DNA of 64,000 nucleotides from Artemia franciscana (taxonomy: Eukaryota > Arthropoda > Branchiopoda > Anostraca > Artemiidae): assembly GCF_032884065.1 (NCBI RefSeq), contig NC_088871.1, positions 21,030,755 to 21,094,754 of the forward strand. The letters are read 5' to 3'. Positions 11,815 to 23,592 of this stretch are shown one piece after another; position 1 is the first letter of the stretch; every line of letters begins with the position of its first letter. The position numbers and the translations under genes were made by a program. The notes beneath the pieces are model-generated. The model made no database searches, had not been told where the DNA came from, and saw only the letters and a list, made by a program, of their open reading frames with translations.

Positions 11815-12143
11815 ATGTTTTCCTTGCTATTCAAGGAGGGGGACTGTAATTTCCCTTTACAAGGTTTTCAACCATGCTGATTCCAATGGTACAATTTTTA
11901 TTTTTACCTGACACCATTTTCGAGGGGTTTCAGGCTTCTTTGTGAAGTCACCATAATTTTTTTTTTTTTTTATTGGCAACAGACTTTTACTTTTAAGACA
12001 AACCGAAATAATAGATACCATTCCTGAATCAGTGTCACATGGCCATTTTTTTAACAAGTAGTTTTTTCTAAGCATGCTTTTTAATTTTTGGTTACTATGG
12101 ACTGTGGTTTGTTCTTTACTAGGTTGCACCTACTGCTGCAACC
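11815..12143 (+). repeat. D repeat, copy 1 (ends in a stem-loop)
   Basis: This is about 85-90% similar by eye to 14145-14437, in the same orientation. Shared words include TTCCTTGCT(A/G)TTCAAGGA, TTCAACCATGCT, TTCCAATGGTACAATTT and CCTGAATCAGTGTCA. It ends with GGTTGCACC-TACT-GCTGCAACC (12122-12143), a stem with one mismatch. The copies differ mainly by small indels and a T-run here at 11948-11970. Apparent short frames are not conserved. Confidence 0.8.
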
Positions 12144-13884
12144 ATGAAACAGCCTTTACCATTCCAAATGTATCTGTAGATAATTTCAAAGACCAGACCC
12201 AGGTGTGCAAAAAGTTTCATGCTGCTAACACTTTAGCAGCACAACTTGTATTATGACAGCTTTGCCATGAGCAAAAAGTCTTTTTATGTGTAAAATTTTA
12301 TGAAAAGTAACAGATATAACTTAGTATAGTTTGCAGTTAGAAATATCAATAGTTTCCTGAATTACAATTAACTGTTTAATTCAGTGGCAAGCCATGTACT
12401 AGCCACAAATATCATACTTCACAATTTTATATGTACTATTTTATCAAAGGGTAACAACAGCTTAAATGTAAATTTTCATATAGCAACATAGAAACTCAAT
12501 GAGTTTTGAACAACTTTAAAAAGTAGCAAAGTCAGAAGAGATACATCTCTTCTTGCAGAACAGAAGAGATACATACATCTTGTGAGAAGAGATAAATCAC
12601 CTGGTAAAAAAAAAGAATATCAATAATGAAAACAGATCTTTTTTGTTTTGTAGTTGCTCTTTTTTAAAGTTTTGGTTCCTGTTGGGTCAAGTTACTTACA
12701 GTTCATTGCCATAAACTGTTTGATCAGTTTTCAAGCAAAGATATTACATAGCAGAATGACAATTAAAGACCAACCATTTGTAAAGAAAAGTCTGAAAATA
12801 ATATAAAACTTTACAAGAAAATAATCTGGAAATAATAACCAAATTTTTATTTGTGACTTTAATATTTGGTTTTTTGTGGATCATGTTTTTGGGCCACTTC
12901 CCTTTTTATCAAGTATTTCCCAAATTTGAATAGAATCTATAGTGTAATTTCATCTCATTAACAGGGGCAGGGAGCAGAAATTTTTATGGTAAGAGGATTT
13001 TATTTAGGAAAAGTTTTGAATGGCAAATCCAATTCTACCACAATTTTGTTTAATTATATTGTTTTTTATCTCAGGATTAGCCTTCATACAGGGTAAATAA
13101 TTGCTCAAGAATTAGAAGTTGTGACAGTAGGCCAAGGTGTTTAAATCAATTTCCAATGCCCTAATTTGAGCAGAATATCTATCTGGTAAAATTTCATTCA
13201 CTTACTTAACAACTTTCCTAATCTGTAAAAAATATCCTAGTCAGCAGTTAAACCACTCAATCAAGCATGAACGCCTGCCAAAGTCAAAGTCGAGAGCTTT
13301 TAAATGTGTAGCTTATTAAGGGGGTATGGAGGAGGAACATACAGGCATTGTTCTTGAAAACATAAGGTTAAGGGTTTTGGACTACAATTATTACAATGAC
13401 CAAATCATTTTATACTTCCAAGCTTTTCTACTTAAGAAGTGACATGACAACTGCCTCCTCCAGACCCATGTTTCTTCCCCAACCTCATTCCCCCCAGCAG
13501 AGATTTTGTTTCTGCACAAAAAAACTTTTCAAAACTAAGATAAGCTTGCAGAATTCAAGTATCCAGAGAAACAGGTCAGTTTTATTTAGTATATCTTTGT
13601 CTCTATGTTAATATATGGCTCATCTTTCAGTTTTTACTATCATTTTCACTTGATTTGGGAAAATTGACTCAAATTTTGCCCCCTCCCCCAGGATTTTGAC
13701 AAAATTACACCACTTTACCGAGATATGAGAAATACCTTTTATGTGAGCTATTAAAAATCTGTATAGAAATCTGCAATACCAATATGCCCCATAACAATAT
13801 GCTCATACCAATATGCATGATATAAGTATGTCTGATACCAATACAGTGTGCAGCCTTTTTCCCAGGTACTATGGAGGGCCATAT

Positions 13885-14140
13885 CATCACCAAACCAAAG
13901 ACTTTAACCTTTGAACTCTGTTGAAAAAAATTGCTATCTCAAAATTGTGATTGGATCACTTTGGGGGAGGGGGCCTTTTGGGAGGGGGTAGTTGTCCTCC
14001 AACCTTTTTGGTCACTTAATAAGGGCACTAGCAAATTTAATTTCCATTTGAATGATCTATTATACATCTCTCTATGATTTTCTGGTCAACCCCTAGCCCC
14101 ACTGAAAAAAAAAACAGGAGGCAGATCAGTGCTACCCATG
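13885..14140 (-). repeat. Diverged E1-related fragment, inverted
   Basis: Read on the minus strand, it follows the middle of E1 (about 9430-9700 and 38530-38800): a GGGCTAGGGGTTGACC stretch, TGGAAATTAAA, CTAGTGCCC, AGTGACCAAAAA, then AAAGTGATC and ATTTTGAGATAGC. It is clearly older and more diverged than the two full E1 copies. Confidence 0.55.
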
Positions 14141-14144
14141 CAGA

Positions 14145-14437
14145 AAAGTGATTTTCCTTGCTGTTCAAGGATGGGGGCTGTATTTTCCCTTAACAAGGAT
14201 TTCAACCATGCTAATTCCAATGGTACAATTTATATTTTGATCCGACGCCATTTTCAAGGGTTTCAGGCTTTTTGGTGAAGTCACCATAAATTTATTTTTG
14301 AAATGGACTTCTACTTTTAAGACAAACTAAAATAATAGTTACCCTTCCTGAATCAGTGTCATATGGCATGTTTTTTAACTTTTGGTTACTATGGACTGAA
14401 GTTTGCTTTTTACTAGGTTGCAGCTACTGCTGCAACC
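14145..14437 (+). repeat. D repeat, copy 2 (ends in a perfect stem-loop)
   Basis: Partner of 11815-12143. It ends with GGTTGCAGC (14416-14424), loop TACT, GCTGCAACC (14429-14437), a perfect 9-bp stem. The preceding TGGTTACTATGGACTG and TTTACTA words are conserved in both copies. Confidence 0.8.
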
Positions 14438-14899
14438 AGAAATGGATGCTCTTCTAGAATTAGCATTTCTAAGTGTAGAGCACTTGGAACAAAAGTAAAC
14501 AATTACCAGCATTCTAAATATAAAAATAACCTTTATTTGCATCACAAATGAACTTTCCTACCCTTGTGATGTGCAAATAGCCTATATACACTGATTTGGA
14601 TATATTTAGGTGTGGGGGTACAGTTCACTTGTGATGCAAATTAGTCATTAGTCAAAGTTTTTTTTCTAAACCTATCCACTTTCTAAGACAGCAAAAACAC
14701 TCCATAGAGAATTTTACTAATTTTGAGCCCTTAAAGAGCCCAGAATAGCCTATGTAACTTTGCTTGTGATTTAAGGATAAACAAATTGCTAAAAAAGACA
14801 ACTTCTTAAATTGGGCCAATTAGACTTTGCCCCTTGTTATGGAAATATAAAATAGAGGCTGGATTATAATAGGTTTTTGAAAACTAAAATAAAACTTAC

Positions 14900-14906
14900 G
14901 GGCCAT
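14900..14906 (-). CDS. Serf: SERF first coding exon (7 coding bases: start codon, Ala, split Arg)
   Basis: On the minus strand the sequence reads CCAAA ATG GCC C followed by a perfect GTAAGT donor. Joined in phase 1 to the exon at 7460 it gives MARGNQRDLAREKN, the canonical SERF N-terminus; family members start M(T/A)RGNQR. The start has A at -3 and G at +4. The phase, donor and expected residues all agree, although the coding part is only 7 bases. The full protein is then 67 aa, a normal SERF length. The 5' UTR lies to the right; its start is not determined. Confidence 0.75.
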
Positions 14907-16385
14907 TTTGGCTAAGTAGCCTCAGCTGAATTTGAAGATAAGTCTAGCCAACTCTTCAGATGTTTCTAGATTGGTTGCTGGTGAGTAATTTTGTTAAACG
15001 AATGTTTCCAGTCTTATCATTTGAATACACACTTTTCGCCATCTAAAAGGGCCTTGTTACGAACTAGAATTGTAATTTCGGCAAAATAGAAGAAAGGTAT
15101 GCAAAATCCCAGCAGAAAAAATAGTTATAGAATAAAAAAATAAAAAACAAGGTTTTTCAAACAAAATTAAGTATAGAATGAATACATGTCTTTAGCAGAG
15201 CAAAAAAAACTGAAATTATATTCTAAAAAAGAATTAAAATTAAAAAAAAGTAGACACACTTAATAAAAAACAAAGCACAAAAAAATTATAGAAAACAAAA
15301 AATATAGTTTATATTCAGCTTAAAATCATTACTAATATAATTACTATATACATGAACTAAAAAAACAGAAATGAAGAGTCATATTATAGTAAAAAGCAGA
15401 TATTAGGTTAAATAAAAAATAAAGCCAATTTTGAAGTTATAGCGTACTAAAAATCAAACTAAAATTCACCTCAAACTCAAAACAAACGGAGAAAACTAGA
15501 TACATAGACTAGAAAGAATTTCCCCATGTGCCCCAGTTATTGCGCGAGTGCTATTCAAGCTTTTTTGAAAGTAGTATGTATTTTAAGTAATTTCAAATTG
15601 AAAGTAAAATAAAAAATTGACAATTTGTCAAATTTCGATTTTTGTAGGTTTTTCAAACTCGATAGAACCCCCCTCACCCTTGGACACGGCATTAGTTTTA
15701 TATCTGTTTGTTACAACTCAAGGATAAAATTCTCGGATATGAAAAGTTACAAATGAAATCAAAAGGTTTAGATTTATATAAGTACTGGGTTAAGCATTCA
15801 ACGGGTAAAAAAAGAATTTTTATGCGTAAATAGTAATATCAACCTGAAAAAACATCTAATTAATTATGGTTGTTTTCTAGTGTTTTATGTGTCTAGTTGT
15901 TGTATAGTAATTGCTGTTTATCCCCTTTCAAAGAAATTGTGAAAACTTGTTATTAGTAAAAAAAAACTGTTTAATCATTATATTCAGCAAGTTCACTAGT
16001 TCTTAAACATGTGTACATAAAAGCTCTCACAAAATATCAACTTTCAGAATAATTTTCAGTAGAAAATCATCATTTTGAACTTAAAACATTTTCTAACATA
16101 TTGACAAAGCACTCATCTTACTCGTTTTAAGACGTTAAGATTTTTAACTTCGCGTATGAGTAAAACAACTCAAATTGTAGTAAAGTCAATCATCTAAGAA
16201 AAAGTGGATTTTTCAGGGTTACATTTAATAAATTTGAACTATGAAGACGAAGCTCGTAAAATTCTTTATTGAAGGTTTAATTATGGACTGCTTCTGTGTT
16301 TACACGTTTGTATTTGCACATTGATGTTACATGTATATTTGGTTTATCTGCTGATGACGATTACTGTTGCATGGGATCGAACTAT
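14907..16385. other. SERF upstream region and intergenic sequence
   Basis: It should contain the SERF 5' UTR and promoter, but no defined core promoter motif could be singled out. From about 15110 to 15480 it is A-rich and low complexity. It then has a segment (about 15440-15545) related in inverted orientation to the units at 22117-22600. No coding sequence is recognised. Confidence 0.5.
15440..15545 (-). repeat. Inverted single copy of the 22.1-22.6 kb repeat unit
   Basis: The reverse complement shares CCCAGTTATTG, CTAG..A, TTTGTTTTGAGTTGA and TTTTAGTTT-like words with the tandem units at 22117-22600. Only one diverged unit is present. Confidence 0.45.
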
Positions 16386-16389
16386 AGAG

Positions 16390-18108
16390 CTTTTTATGGC
16401 ACTTGGTATTAACCAAGTGACATATAAAAATCGCCAATTCTGTCGGTCTGTCTGTCTGTCGGTCCCGGTTTTGCTACTTTAGGTACTTCCAGGTAAGCTA
16501 GGACGATGAAATTTGGCAAGCGTATCAGGGACCGGACCAGATTAAATCAGAAATAGTCGTTTTCCCGATTTGGCCATCTGGGGGGGGGGCCGGTTAATTC
16601 GCAAAAAATAGAAAAAATGAAGTATTTTTAACTTATGAGCGGGTAATTGGATCTTAATGAAATTTGATGTTTGGAATGATATTTTGTCTCAGAGCTCTTA
16701 TTTCAAACTCCGACCGGATCTAATGACATTGGGGAGAGTTGGAGGGGGAAACCTAAAGTCCCGGTTTTGCTACTTTAGGCACTTCCAGGTAAGCTAGGAC
16801 GATGAAATTTCGCAAGCGTATCAGGGGCCGGACCAGATTAAATTAGAAATAGTCGTTTTCCCGATTTGACAATCTGGGGGGGGGGAGTGGGGGGCCGGTT
16901 AATTCGGAAAAATAGAAAAAATGAAGTATTTTTAACTTATGAGTGGGTGATTGGATCTTAATGAAATTTGATGTTTGGAATGATATTGTGTCTCGGAGCT
17001 CTTATTTTAAATCCCGACCGGATCTGATGACTTTGGGGGGAGTTGGAGGGGGGGCGGGAACCTAAAATCTTGGAAAATACTTAGAGTGGAGGGATCGGGA
17101 TGAAACTTGATGGGAAAAATAAGCCGAAGTCCCAGATACATAATTGACGTAATCGGAACTGATTCGCTCTCTTCGGGGTAGTTGAGGGGTGGGAGTAATT
17201 CTTAAAAATTAGAAAAAATGAGGTATTTTCAACTTACGAACGGGTAATGGGATCTCAATGACATTTGATGTTTAGAAGGATATCGTGTCTTAGAGCTCTT
17301 ATTTTAAATCCCGACCGGATCTGGTGACGGGGGCGGGAGTTGGGAGGGAGAAACCTAAAACTTGGAAAACACTTAGAGTGGAGGGATCGGGATGAAACTC
17401 GGTGGGAAAAATAAGCACAAGTCCTAGATACATAATTGACATAACCGGAACGGATCTTCTCTGTTTTGGGGAGTGGGGGGGGGGCTAGGGTTAATTCTGA
17501 AACAATAGAAAAAATGAGGTATTTGTAACTTACGAAGGAGTGATCGGATCTCAATGAAATTTGGAACGATATCGTGTCTCAGAGCTCTTATTTTAAATCC
17601 CGACTGGATCTGGTGACATTGGGGGGAATTGAGGGGGGGGGCTAAAATCTTGGAAAACGCTTAGAGTGGAGGGATCGGGATGAAGCTTGGTGGGGAAAAT
17701 AAGCACAAGTCCTAGATACGTGATTGACATAACCGCAACGGATCCGTTCTCTTTGGGGGAGTTGGGGAGGGTTAATTCTGCACAAATTAGAAAAATGTGG
17801 TATTTTTAACTTACGAAGGAGTGATCGGATCTTAATGAAATTTGAAGTTTGGAAGTATATTGTGTCTCAGAGCTGTTATGTTTAATCCTGACTGGATCCG
17901 GTGACATTGGGGGGAATTGAGGGGGGACCTAAAATTTTGAAAACGCTTAGTGTGGAGAGATCGGGATGAAACTTGGTGGGAAAAATAAGCACAAGTCCTA
18001 GATGCGTGATTGACATAACCGGGACGGATCCACTCTCTTTGGGGGAATGGGGGCGACGGTTAATTCTGAAAGATTAGAAAAATGAGGTATTTTTAACTTA
18101 CGAGTTAA
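16390..18108 (+). repeat. R1 array a, five units of 289-304 bp
   Basis: It opens with a stem-loop, CACTTGGT-ATTA-ACCAAGTG (16400-16419), then a GTCTGTCTGTCGGTC microsatellite and a leader (TTTTGCTACTTTAGG, GATGAAATTTGGCAAGCG). Tandem units follow. The word GAGCTCTTATTT (last copy diverged) recurs at about 16693, 16997, 17293, 17583 and 17872, spaced 304, 296, 290 and 289 bp. Each unit has two G-rich blocks, one after CTCTCTTTGGGG and one after GTGACATTGGGG. Open frames in it are not conserved as protein. Confidence 0.9.
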
Positions 18109-18496
18109 GAAGGAAACATGTTTGAGAAGGAAGCATGATAAGAATACAATATGCATAACAATTGTAGCAAACAGATTTTGCATGGAACTCCCTATATTTT
18201 ACCCCCCCCCCCCCTTAATGTGTAAATATAGTCGAAATTATATATTTCTCCTCTATTCTCCCAATGCGTCTCTCTTATTTCATACCTTGTACTTATTAAT
18301 TGAATTAACTGTTTAAAAGAAGAACCGGAAAACAAGTGATGGGCGACAGAAATCATTGGTTTTACATAATTTGGACTACATATTTGCTTTTTAGGGGAAG
18401 GTGGGTTGGCGGTAAAGTATAGGGGGGATCCATGCAAAAGGTGTTAGCTACAGCTATTGTGCGTATTATGAAATGTTTTCTTAACATGTTTCCTTC
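18109..18496. mobile_element. MITE-like insertion with 14-bp inverted ends
   Basis: GAAGGAAACATGTT at 18109-18122 and its reverse complement at 18483-18496 bound about 390 bp that interrupts the R1 pattern, which stops abruptly at 18108. A C-run at 18202-18214 lies inside. There is no transposase. The target duplication is unclear, so this is tentative. Confidence 0.4.
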
Positions 18497-19265
18497 TCTA
18501 GGCTTATACCCCTAAGCTGTAACTATTGCTGACGAAATTGGAATTCCCTAAGAAGCAAAGTCCTGCGGATGTAACTGTTCCAGTCATCTATGCAGTCAGC
18601 ACAGTAAAGGGAAAATATTTTTACACTGTGACAGTCATCAATGATGACTTTACATTCATGAACTTAGCTATTGACTTTTAATTAGTTCCCATGTCCTTTG
18701 GGCACAGACAACGCGGACCCCAGTTATTGCTCACCTGTTTCAAAGGCCGCCTTTTAAAATGCGCAATTTAAATACGTATTTAAAACGTTTTCCATGAATT
18801 TGATGAGCAGGTCATTCAAAGAATCTATGTCAAAAGATAAGGATAAAATTGTAACTGAAATGTATGAAAAAATTCCTACCTATAAAGAACGGTATCGATA
18901 ATTCAAAAGGGCAAGGTAATCATTTTTGATATTATTCTAAAGTCGGGTGTTGAATATTTCGATAGCCTTGCAGACTCAAAGGACTGCAGGTACACACACA
19001 GGCTCTTGGTTCGTTTTTTAGGGGGGGGGGGGGTTTAACTTAAAAACACAACGAAAATTGGTTCTAGTAGTCTGTGGCCTTTTGAAAGAAAATTACTGGT
19101 ACTTATGTATTATACCTAACACACTCAAGAAGTGTAGTTACGTTAATCATAATGAAATACACCAAAACATGATGTAAATATAATACTTTAGTTTATACAA
19201 TAGTATAATTTGGGCTATATATTTGCAAATTAGCGGGGGGGGAGAGAATATATCTTAGAAATGGG
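18497..19265. other. Unassigned stretch between R1 arrays
   Basis: Mixed-composition sequence with a G-run at 19021-19033. Short frames contain no recognisable domain. I see nothing else definable. Confidence 0.5.
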
Positions 19266-19269
19266 TTAA

Positions 19270-20960
19270 AAAGCTAACCTTACCCCCACCCCCTGCCTAT
19301 AATACCCCAAATTTCACGTCTTCCAAAATTTCCGGTTTCCCCCTCCAACTCCCCCCAATGTCACAGGATCTGGTCGGAATTTAAAATTAGAACTTTAAAG
19401 CACAACTTTAAAGAACTTTAGGCGATGGGCCTAAAACTTGAAAAAACACTTAGAATGGAGGGATTGGGATGAAACTTGGTGGAAAAAATAATCACGAGTC
19501 CTAGATACATGATTGACATAACCGGAACGGATCTGCTCTCTTTGGGGTAGTTGGGGGAGGGGTTAATTCTGAAAAATTAGAAAAAATGAGGTATTTTTAA
19601 CTTATGAACGGGTTATCGGATCTCAATGAAATTTGATATTTAGAAAGATATCGTCTCTCAAAGCTCTTATTTTAAATCCTGACTGGATCTGGTGACGTTC
19701 GGGGAAATTTGGGGTGGGGGAACCTAAAATCATGGAAAACGCTTAGATTGGAGGGATCGGGATGAAACTTGATGGGAAAAATAAGCAGAAGTCTTACATA
19801 CGTGATTTACATAATTGGAACGGATCCGATCTATTGGGGGGGGGGGTTAATTCTGAAAAATAAGAAAAAATGACTTTTTTTTAACTTACGAAGGAGTGAT
19901 CGGATCTTCATGAAACTTCATATTTAGAAGGACCTCGTAACTCAGATCACTCTTATTTGAAATCTCAACCGGATCAAGCGTAATTGGGGGGGGGGGGGGG
20001 CGGAAATCTTAGAAAATACTTAAAGCGGTGAGATCAGGATCAAACTGGATGGGAAGAATAAAAACCTGTCTAAGATACGTGACTGACATAACCGGACCGG
20101 ATCTGCTCTCTTTGGTAGAATTGGACGGGGGATAATTTTCAAAATTGAGGTATTTGTAACTTACGAAAGGGTGACCAGATCTTAATGAAATTTGATATTT
20201 AGAAGGATCTTGTGCTTTAGAGTTCTTATTTAAATTCCGACCAGTTCCTGTGACGTTGGGGGGAGTTGGAGTGGGAAACCGGAATTCTTGGAAAACGTGA
20301 AAATTGGGGTATTTTTATCTTACGAATAGATGATCGGATATTACTGAAATTTGATTTTTAGAAAGAATTCATGTCTCAGAGCTCTTATTTCAAATCCCGA
20401 CCAGATCGTTTGACATTGGGGGGAGTTGGAGGGGGAAATCTTGGAAAAAACACTTTGAGTGTAGGAATCGGGATGAAGCTTGGTGGATAGAATAAACAAA
20501 TGTCCTTGATACGTGATTGAAAGAATCATACTGGATTCGCTCTCTTTGGGGGAGTTGGGCGGAGGGGTTCAGCGCTTTGGCGAGTTTGGTGCTTCTGGAC
20601 ATGCTAGGACTATGAAAATTGATAGGCGTGTCAGGAAGCTGCACAATTTGACTTGATAAAGTCGTTCTCCCAGATTCGACTATCTGGGGGGCTAAAGGGA
20701 GAGGAAAAATCAGAAAAAATTAGGTATTTATAACTTACGAGTGGGAGATCGGATCTTAATGAATTTTGATATTTAGAAGGACATCGTGACTCAGAGCTCT
20801 TATTTTAAATCCTGACCGGCATTAAGCCTCTTATTTTCCTTTTTAAATCAATCTATTGATTCATAGAATTTTGTTAGAGCTCATACCATATGATCTCTTG
20901 GCTCTTCTCGCCTCGTCACAAGTGCCATATGAGCTCTTAGCTCTTGTTTGTATTTGTTTT
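19270..20960 (+). repeat. R1 array b, composite, with an internal orientation switch
   Basis: From about 19420 the units run in plus orientation. A short piece at about 19310-19400 runs in the opposite orientation (TTTCCGGTTTCCCCCTCCAACTCC), making a head-to-head junction. The (G)AGCTCTTATTT word or its variants fall at about 19661, 19944, 20220, 20378 and 20796 (spacing 283, 276, 158, 418). The array ends in a distinctive tail, about 20816-20957, with AGCTCATACCATATGATC and GCCATATGAGCTCTTAGC. Spacing and tail match the array at 41236-43225 in mirror order. Confidence 0.85.
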
Positions 20961-21269
20961 CACTGTCTAATGAAAGGAATTATCCCATTTGAACTTTTAT
21001 TTGTTCTTAATCATTATTATACCTTTTCTGAACCTTATTTCAAATGTTGCTTCAAACCTATAACTGAATATTAGCTTTACGCTTTTACTTTCCTTGGTAA
21101 TCATATGCTTTGGTGGGTTGTTGATAACAAAAATTGTCGAAACAAATTTATATCAATGGATAAAAAAAAACAATTGCTAACAAGTATCAGAGCAGCCATG
21201 GTGGAAAACCAGAGCTGTAGAGTCAGAGACTTAGTAAATCTTGGCTGAATGGAGTCGGAATAATTGTAA

Positions 21270-21700
21270 TAATGTATCCAGGGTGAAGGGTTGAATTCTA
21301 CTTGCAAAAAACTACAAAAATACAACAAAAAAACTAATTTTGATGCGTTTTGTAAAGTTTTTTGTGCCCCCTCGAACAAAACATCCAAAACAGATCATTC
21401 AGAGTAAAAGATGTAACCGGGCTTAAGCCCTTCACTAAAAACTTCAATTTTACTCATGAATAAGCTACAAAATACAAAGAAACATATTTTGATTCACTTT
21501 GAACACTTTTTTTGTAACCCCCCCTCCAACAAAACATCCATAACAAAGTATCTAGAGTGATACCAAGCCCTAACGCTCCGCCCCCTTCGCTCGAAGGTCC
21601 GATTCTACATGTATAAAAAGCCACAAAAATGCGTATTTGATGCGTTTTTTGTCCCCTGCCCCCCAAAAAATTACACCCCCTCCTAAGAAAAATTATAGAT
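21270..21700 (+). repeat. Degenerate tandem repeat, about three units of roughly 155 bp
   Basis: CTACAAAA(A)TAC, TTTTGAT(G/T)C, TTTTTTGT..CCCC and AACAAAACATCCA(A/T)AAC recur near 21309-21395, 21466-21550 and 21612-21670. Between them are GGGCTTAAGCCC-type and CCCCTTCGCTCGAAGG-type small palindromes. It is noncoding. Confidence 0.65.
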
Positions 21701-22116
21701 ACATCATATTATTTTCAATGGAATACAGGTTCAAATTTGTAAAACGAAAGAAAAGAAACCACTATTTTCTTGAAAACATTGATTAGTCTTGGAACGTCTT
21801 GTTGATGCCTAAATTTCCTTTTGAAAATAAGTAGTTTTAATTATTGAAGAAATCCACTTTAACCATTAAGTGAAGTTTTGCAATGACAAATCTATTTAGC
21901 TCTTTTATTCATCATAACGGAATATGTTTAGAAGGAACAAAGTATCAATAGAACTTTAGTGTATATGAGCTAGATAGAACTAGATTGATGTTATAGAATT
22001 TAGTCGCATTAATTTTAAGAGCTTTAACTAATCTATTTATTTTCAATGTTATAATGATAAAAGAGAAATTTCTTAAAATATCCATAGCTTTCAGGAAAGC
22101 GTAGACAGCACTTGCA

Positions 22117-22600
22117 CTATAATTGAGGTGCAAGGGGGGAACTTCCCAGTTATTGTATCTAGCAATTTCCGTTTGTTTTGAGTTGAATTTCAGTTTTATT
22201 TTCAGCACATTATAAGCTCAAAATTGATTTAATTTTTTAATTAGCCAAGTATCTGTTTTTTTTAGCTTTAATATATATCTTAATTTTTTTAAAACTATAA
22301 TTGGGGTACAAGAGAGACAACTGCCCAGTTCATATATCCAGTAATTGTGTTTGTTTTGAGTCGATTATCAGATTTATTTTGGTGCATTATAAGTTCAGTT
22401 CTGGGTTTGGTTTTTATTAAGCCTAATATATGTTTCTTTTAACTTTAATATATGTCTTTTAATATGTGTTTTTAAACTATAATTGGGGTAAGAGGAAGAT
22501 GACTTCCTAGTTCATACATCTAGTAATTTTTGTTCATTTTGAGTTTGAGTCAGCTTTATTTTTGGTTTATTGTAAGTTTATTTTTGTTCAATGTTGATAA
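22117..22600 (+). repeat. Tandem repeat, three units of about 180 bp
   Basis: Each unit starts near (A)CTATAATTG(A/G)GGT (22118, 22296, 22475). It continues with a purine-rich stretch, then (C/T)CCCAGTT or CCTAGTTCAT, A(T/C)C.AG(C/T)AATT, TTTGTTTTGAGT and a T-rich tail with (G/C)CA(T/C)ATTATAAG or TTTATTGTAAG. It is noncoding. Confidence 0.75.
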
Positions 22601-23492
22601 TTATGTTTCTTTCCTATAATAGTTCAACTATTTTTTCACTCTATTGTAAGAATTTTGCTAATGTATTAGGTTGCGTTCGGTGGCTAGGTATCTTGATTAC
22701 TAATAGCTTTCCTCAATCCACTTTATAAGGTTTTAAAGATATGCAAGTACAATTACTAAATTTTGAAAAAAAACATTGATATGGCTTAAAATGCTACTCA
22801 AATAAAAGGAATTGCATTTTCAGAGCTAAAGCCAGAGTAAAAGAAACTGATAATTGAAAATTAAGGTAAATCTTGTTTTGTCAACATTTCAATAGTATAG
22901 GTATAGACCTTTTGAGTAAGCAATTTTCTAAGACTTAGAAATCAGAAAAGGGTTGACATAGAAGCTTGGCAGTACCTTCCCAGAGTATGTTTTTGACCCT
23001 GGATCAATTACTGAGTGTCATTCTTGTAACCTATTCCCTTTCCAAGATAGTGAAAATTAGCTAAACTAGAATTTTACATATTTATTCCTTTGGATTCATT
23101 ACTGGAAGTTCTATTTTCCTGACCTAACCCATTTCTAAGATAGCAAACAGTAGCCAAACTAGAGTTTGACCTGAAAATTTATCCATAGCCCTATAGGGTA
23201 AGGCTGAAATGTAAAGAATTCTGACAAAGATGCAACACATCTTGAAGCATCTAGTAAGAATAGTAATTGGATAAACAATGCTTTATAACCACTAGGGTCT
23301 TGCTTCATCAAGGTTTTATCTCTGACCCCAAATTACCAAGCCAAGGTCAAGCCTAGGGCGTCAAAAGGATGAAACAAAGATTTCCAAGTATCTACATAAG
23401 TTTTCAAAAGCTAATTCAAACTCTTGACTTACTGTCTTAAGCCTATGTGATTCATATTGCAGGATATAACCCAACACTTATCCAAATAGCCC
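22601..23492. other. Unassigned AT-rich stretch before the assembly gap
   Basis: No gene, RNA or clear repeat is seen. ARNT 3' exons could lie here or in the gap, but none could be recognised. Confidence 0.4.
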
Positions 23493-23592
23493 NNNNNNNN
23501 NNNNNNNNNNNNNNNNNNNNNNNNNNNNNNNNNNNNNNNNNNNNNNNNNNNNNNNNNNNNNNNNNNNNNNNNNNNNNNNNNNNNNNNNNNNN
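23493..23592. other. Assembly gap (100 N)
   Basis: Exactly 100 N bases, a conventional placeholder length, so the true gap size is unknown. The open frames crossing it are meaningless. It lies less than 600 bp downstream of the last ARNT exon found. Confidence 1.

Larger units (their letters stand above)
7461..14899 (-). other. SERF intron of 7.4 kb
   Basis: The intron runs from a perfect GTAAGT donor (complement of 14894-14899) to a TTTTTTAG acceptor at 7461-7462. It has absorbed a TA microsatellite with an inserted GC-rich cassette (8045-8280), E1 copy 1 (9088-10836), the paired D repeats (11815-12143 and 14145-14437), and an inverted E1-like piece (13885-14140). I see no nested gene. Confidence 0.7.

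Noticed and set aside
17255-17554. Recurrent PPP/FHPDPSTLSVF-like frames in R1 arrays (also 20341-20644, 41517-41858, 42966-43154)
   Set aside because: The same peptide words recur because the DNA is repeated. Frames are broken differently in each copy, and the proline stretches come from C-tracts.
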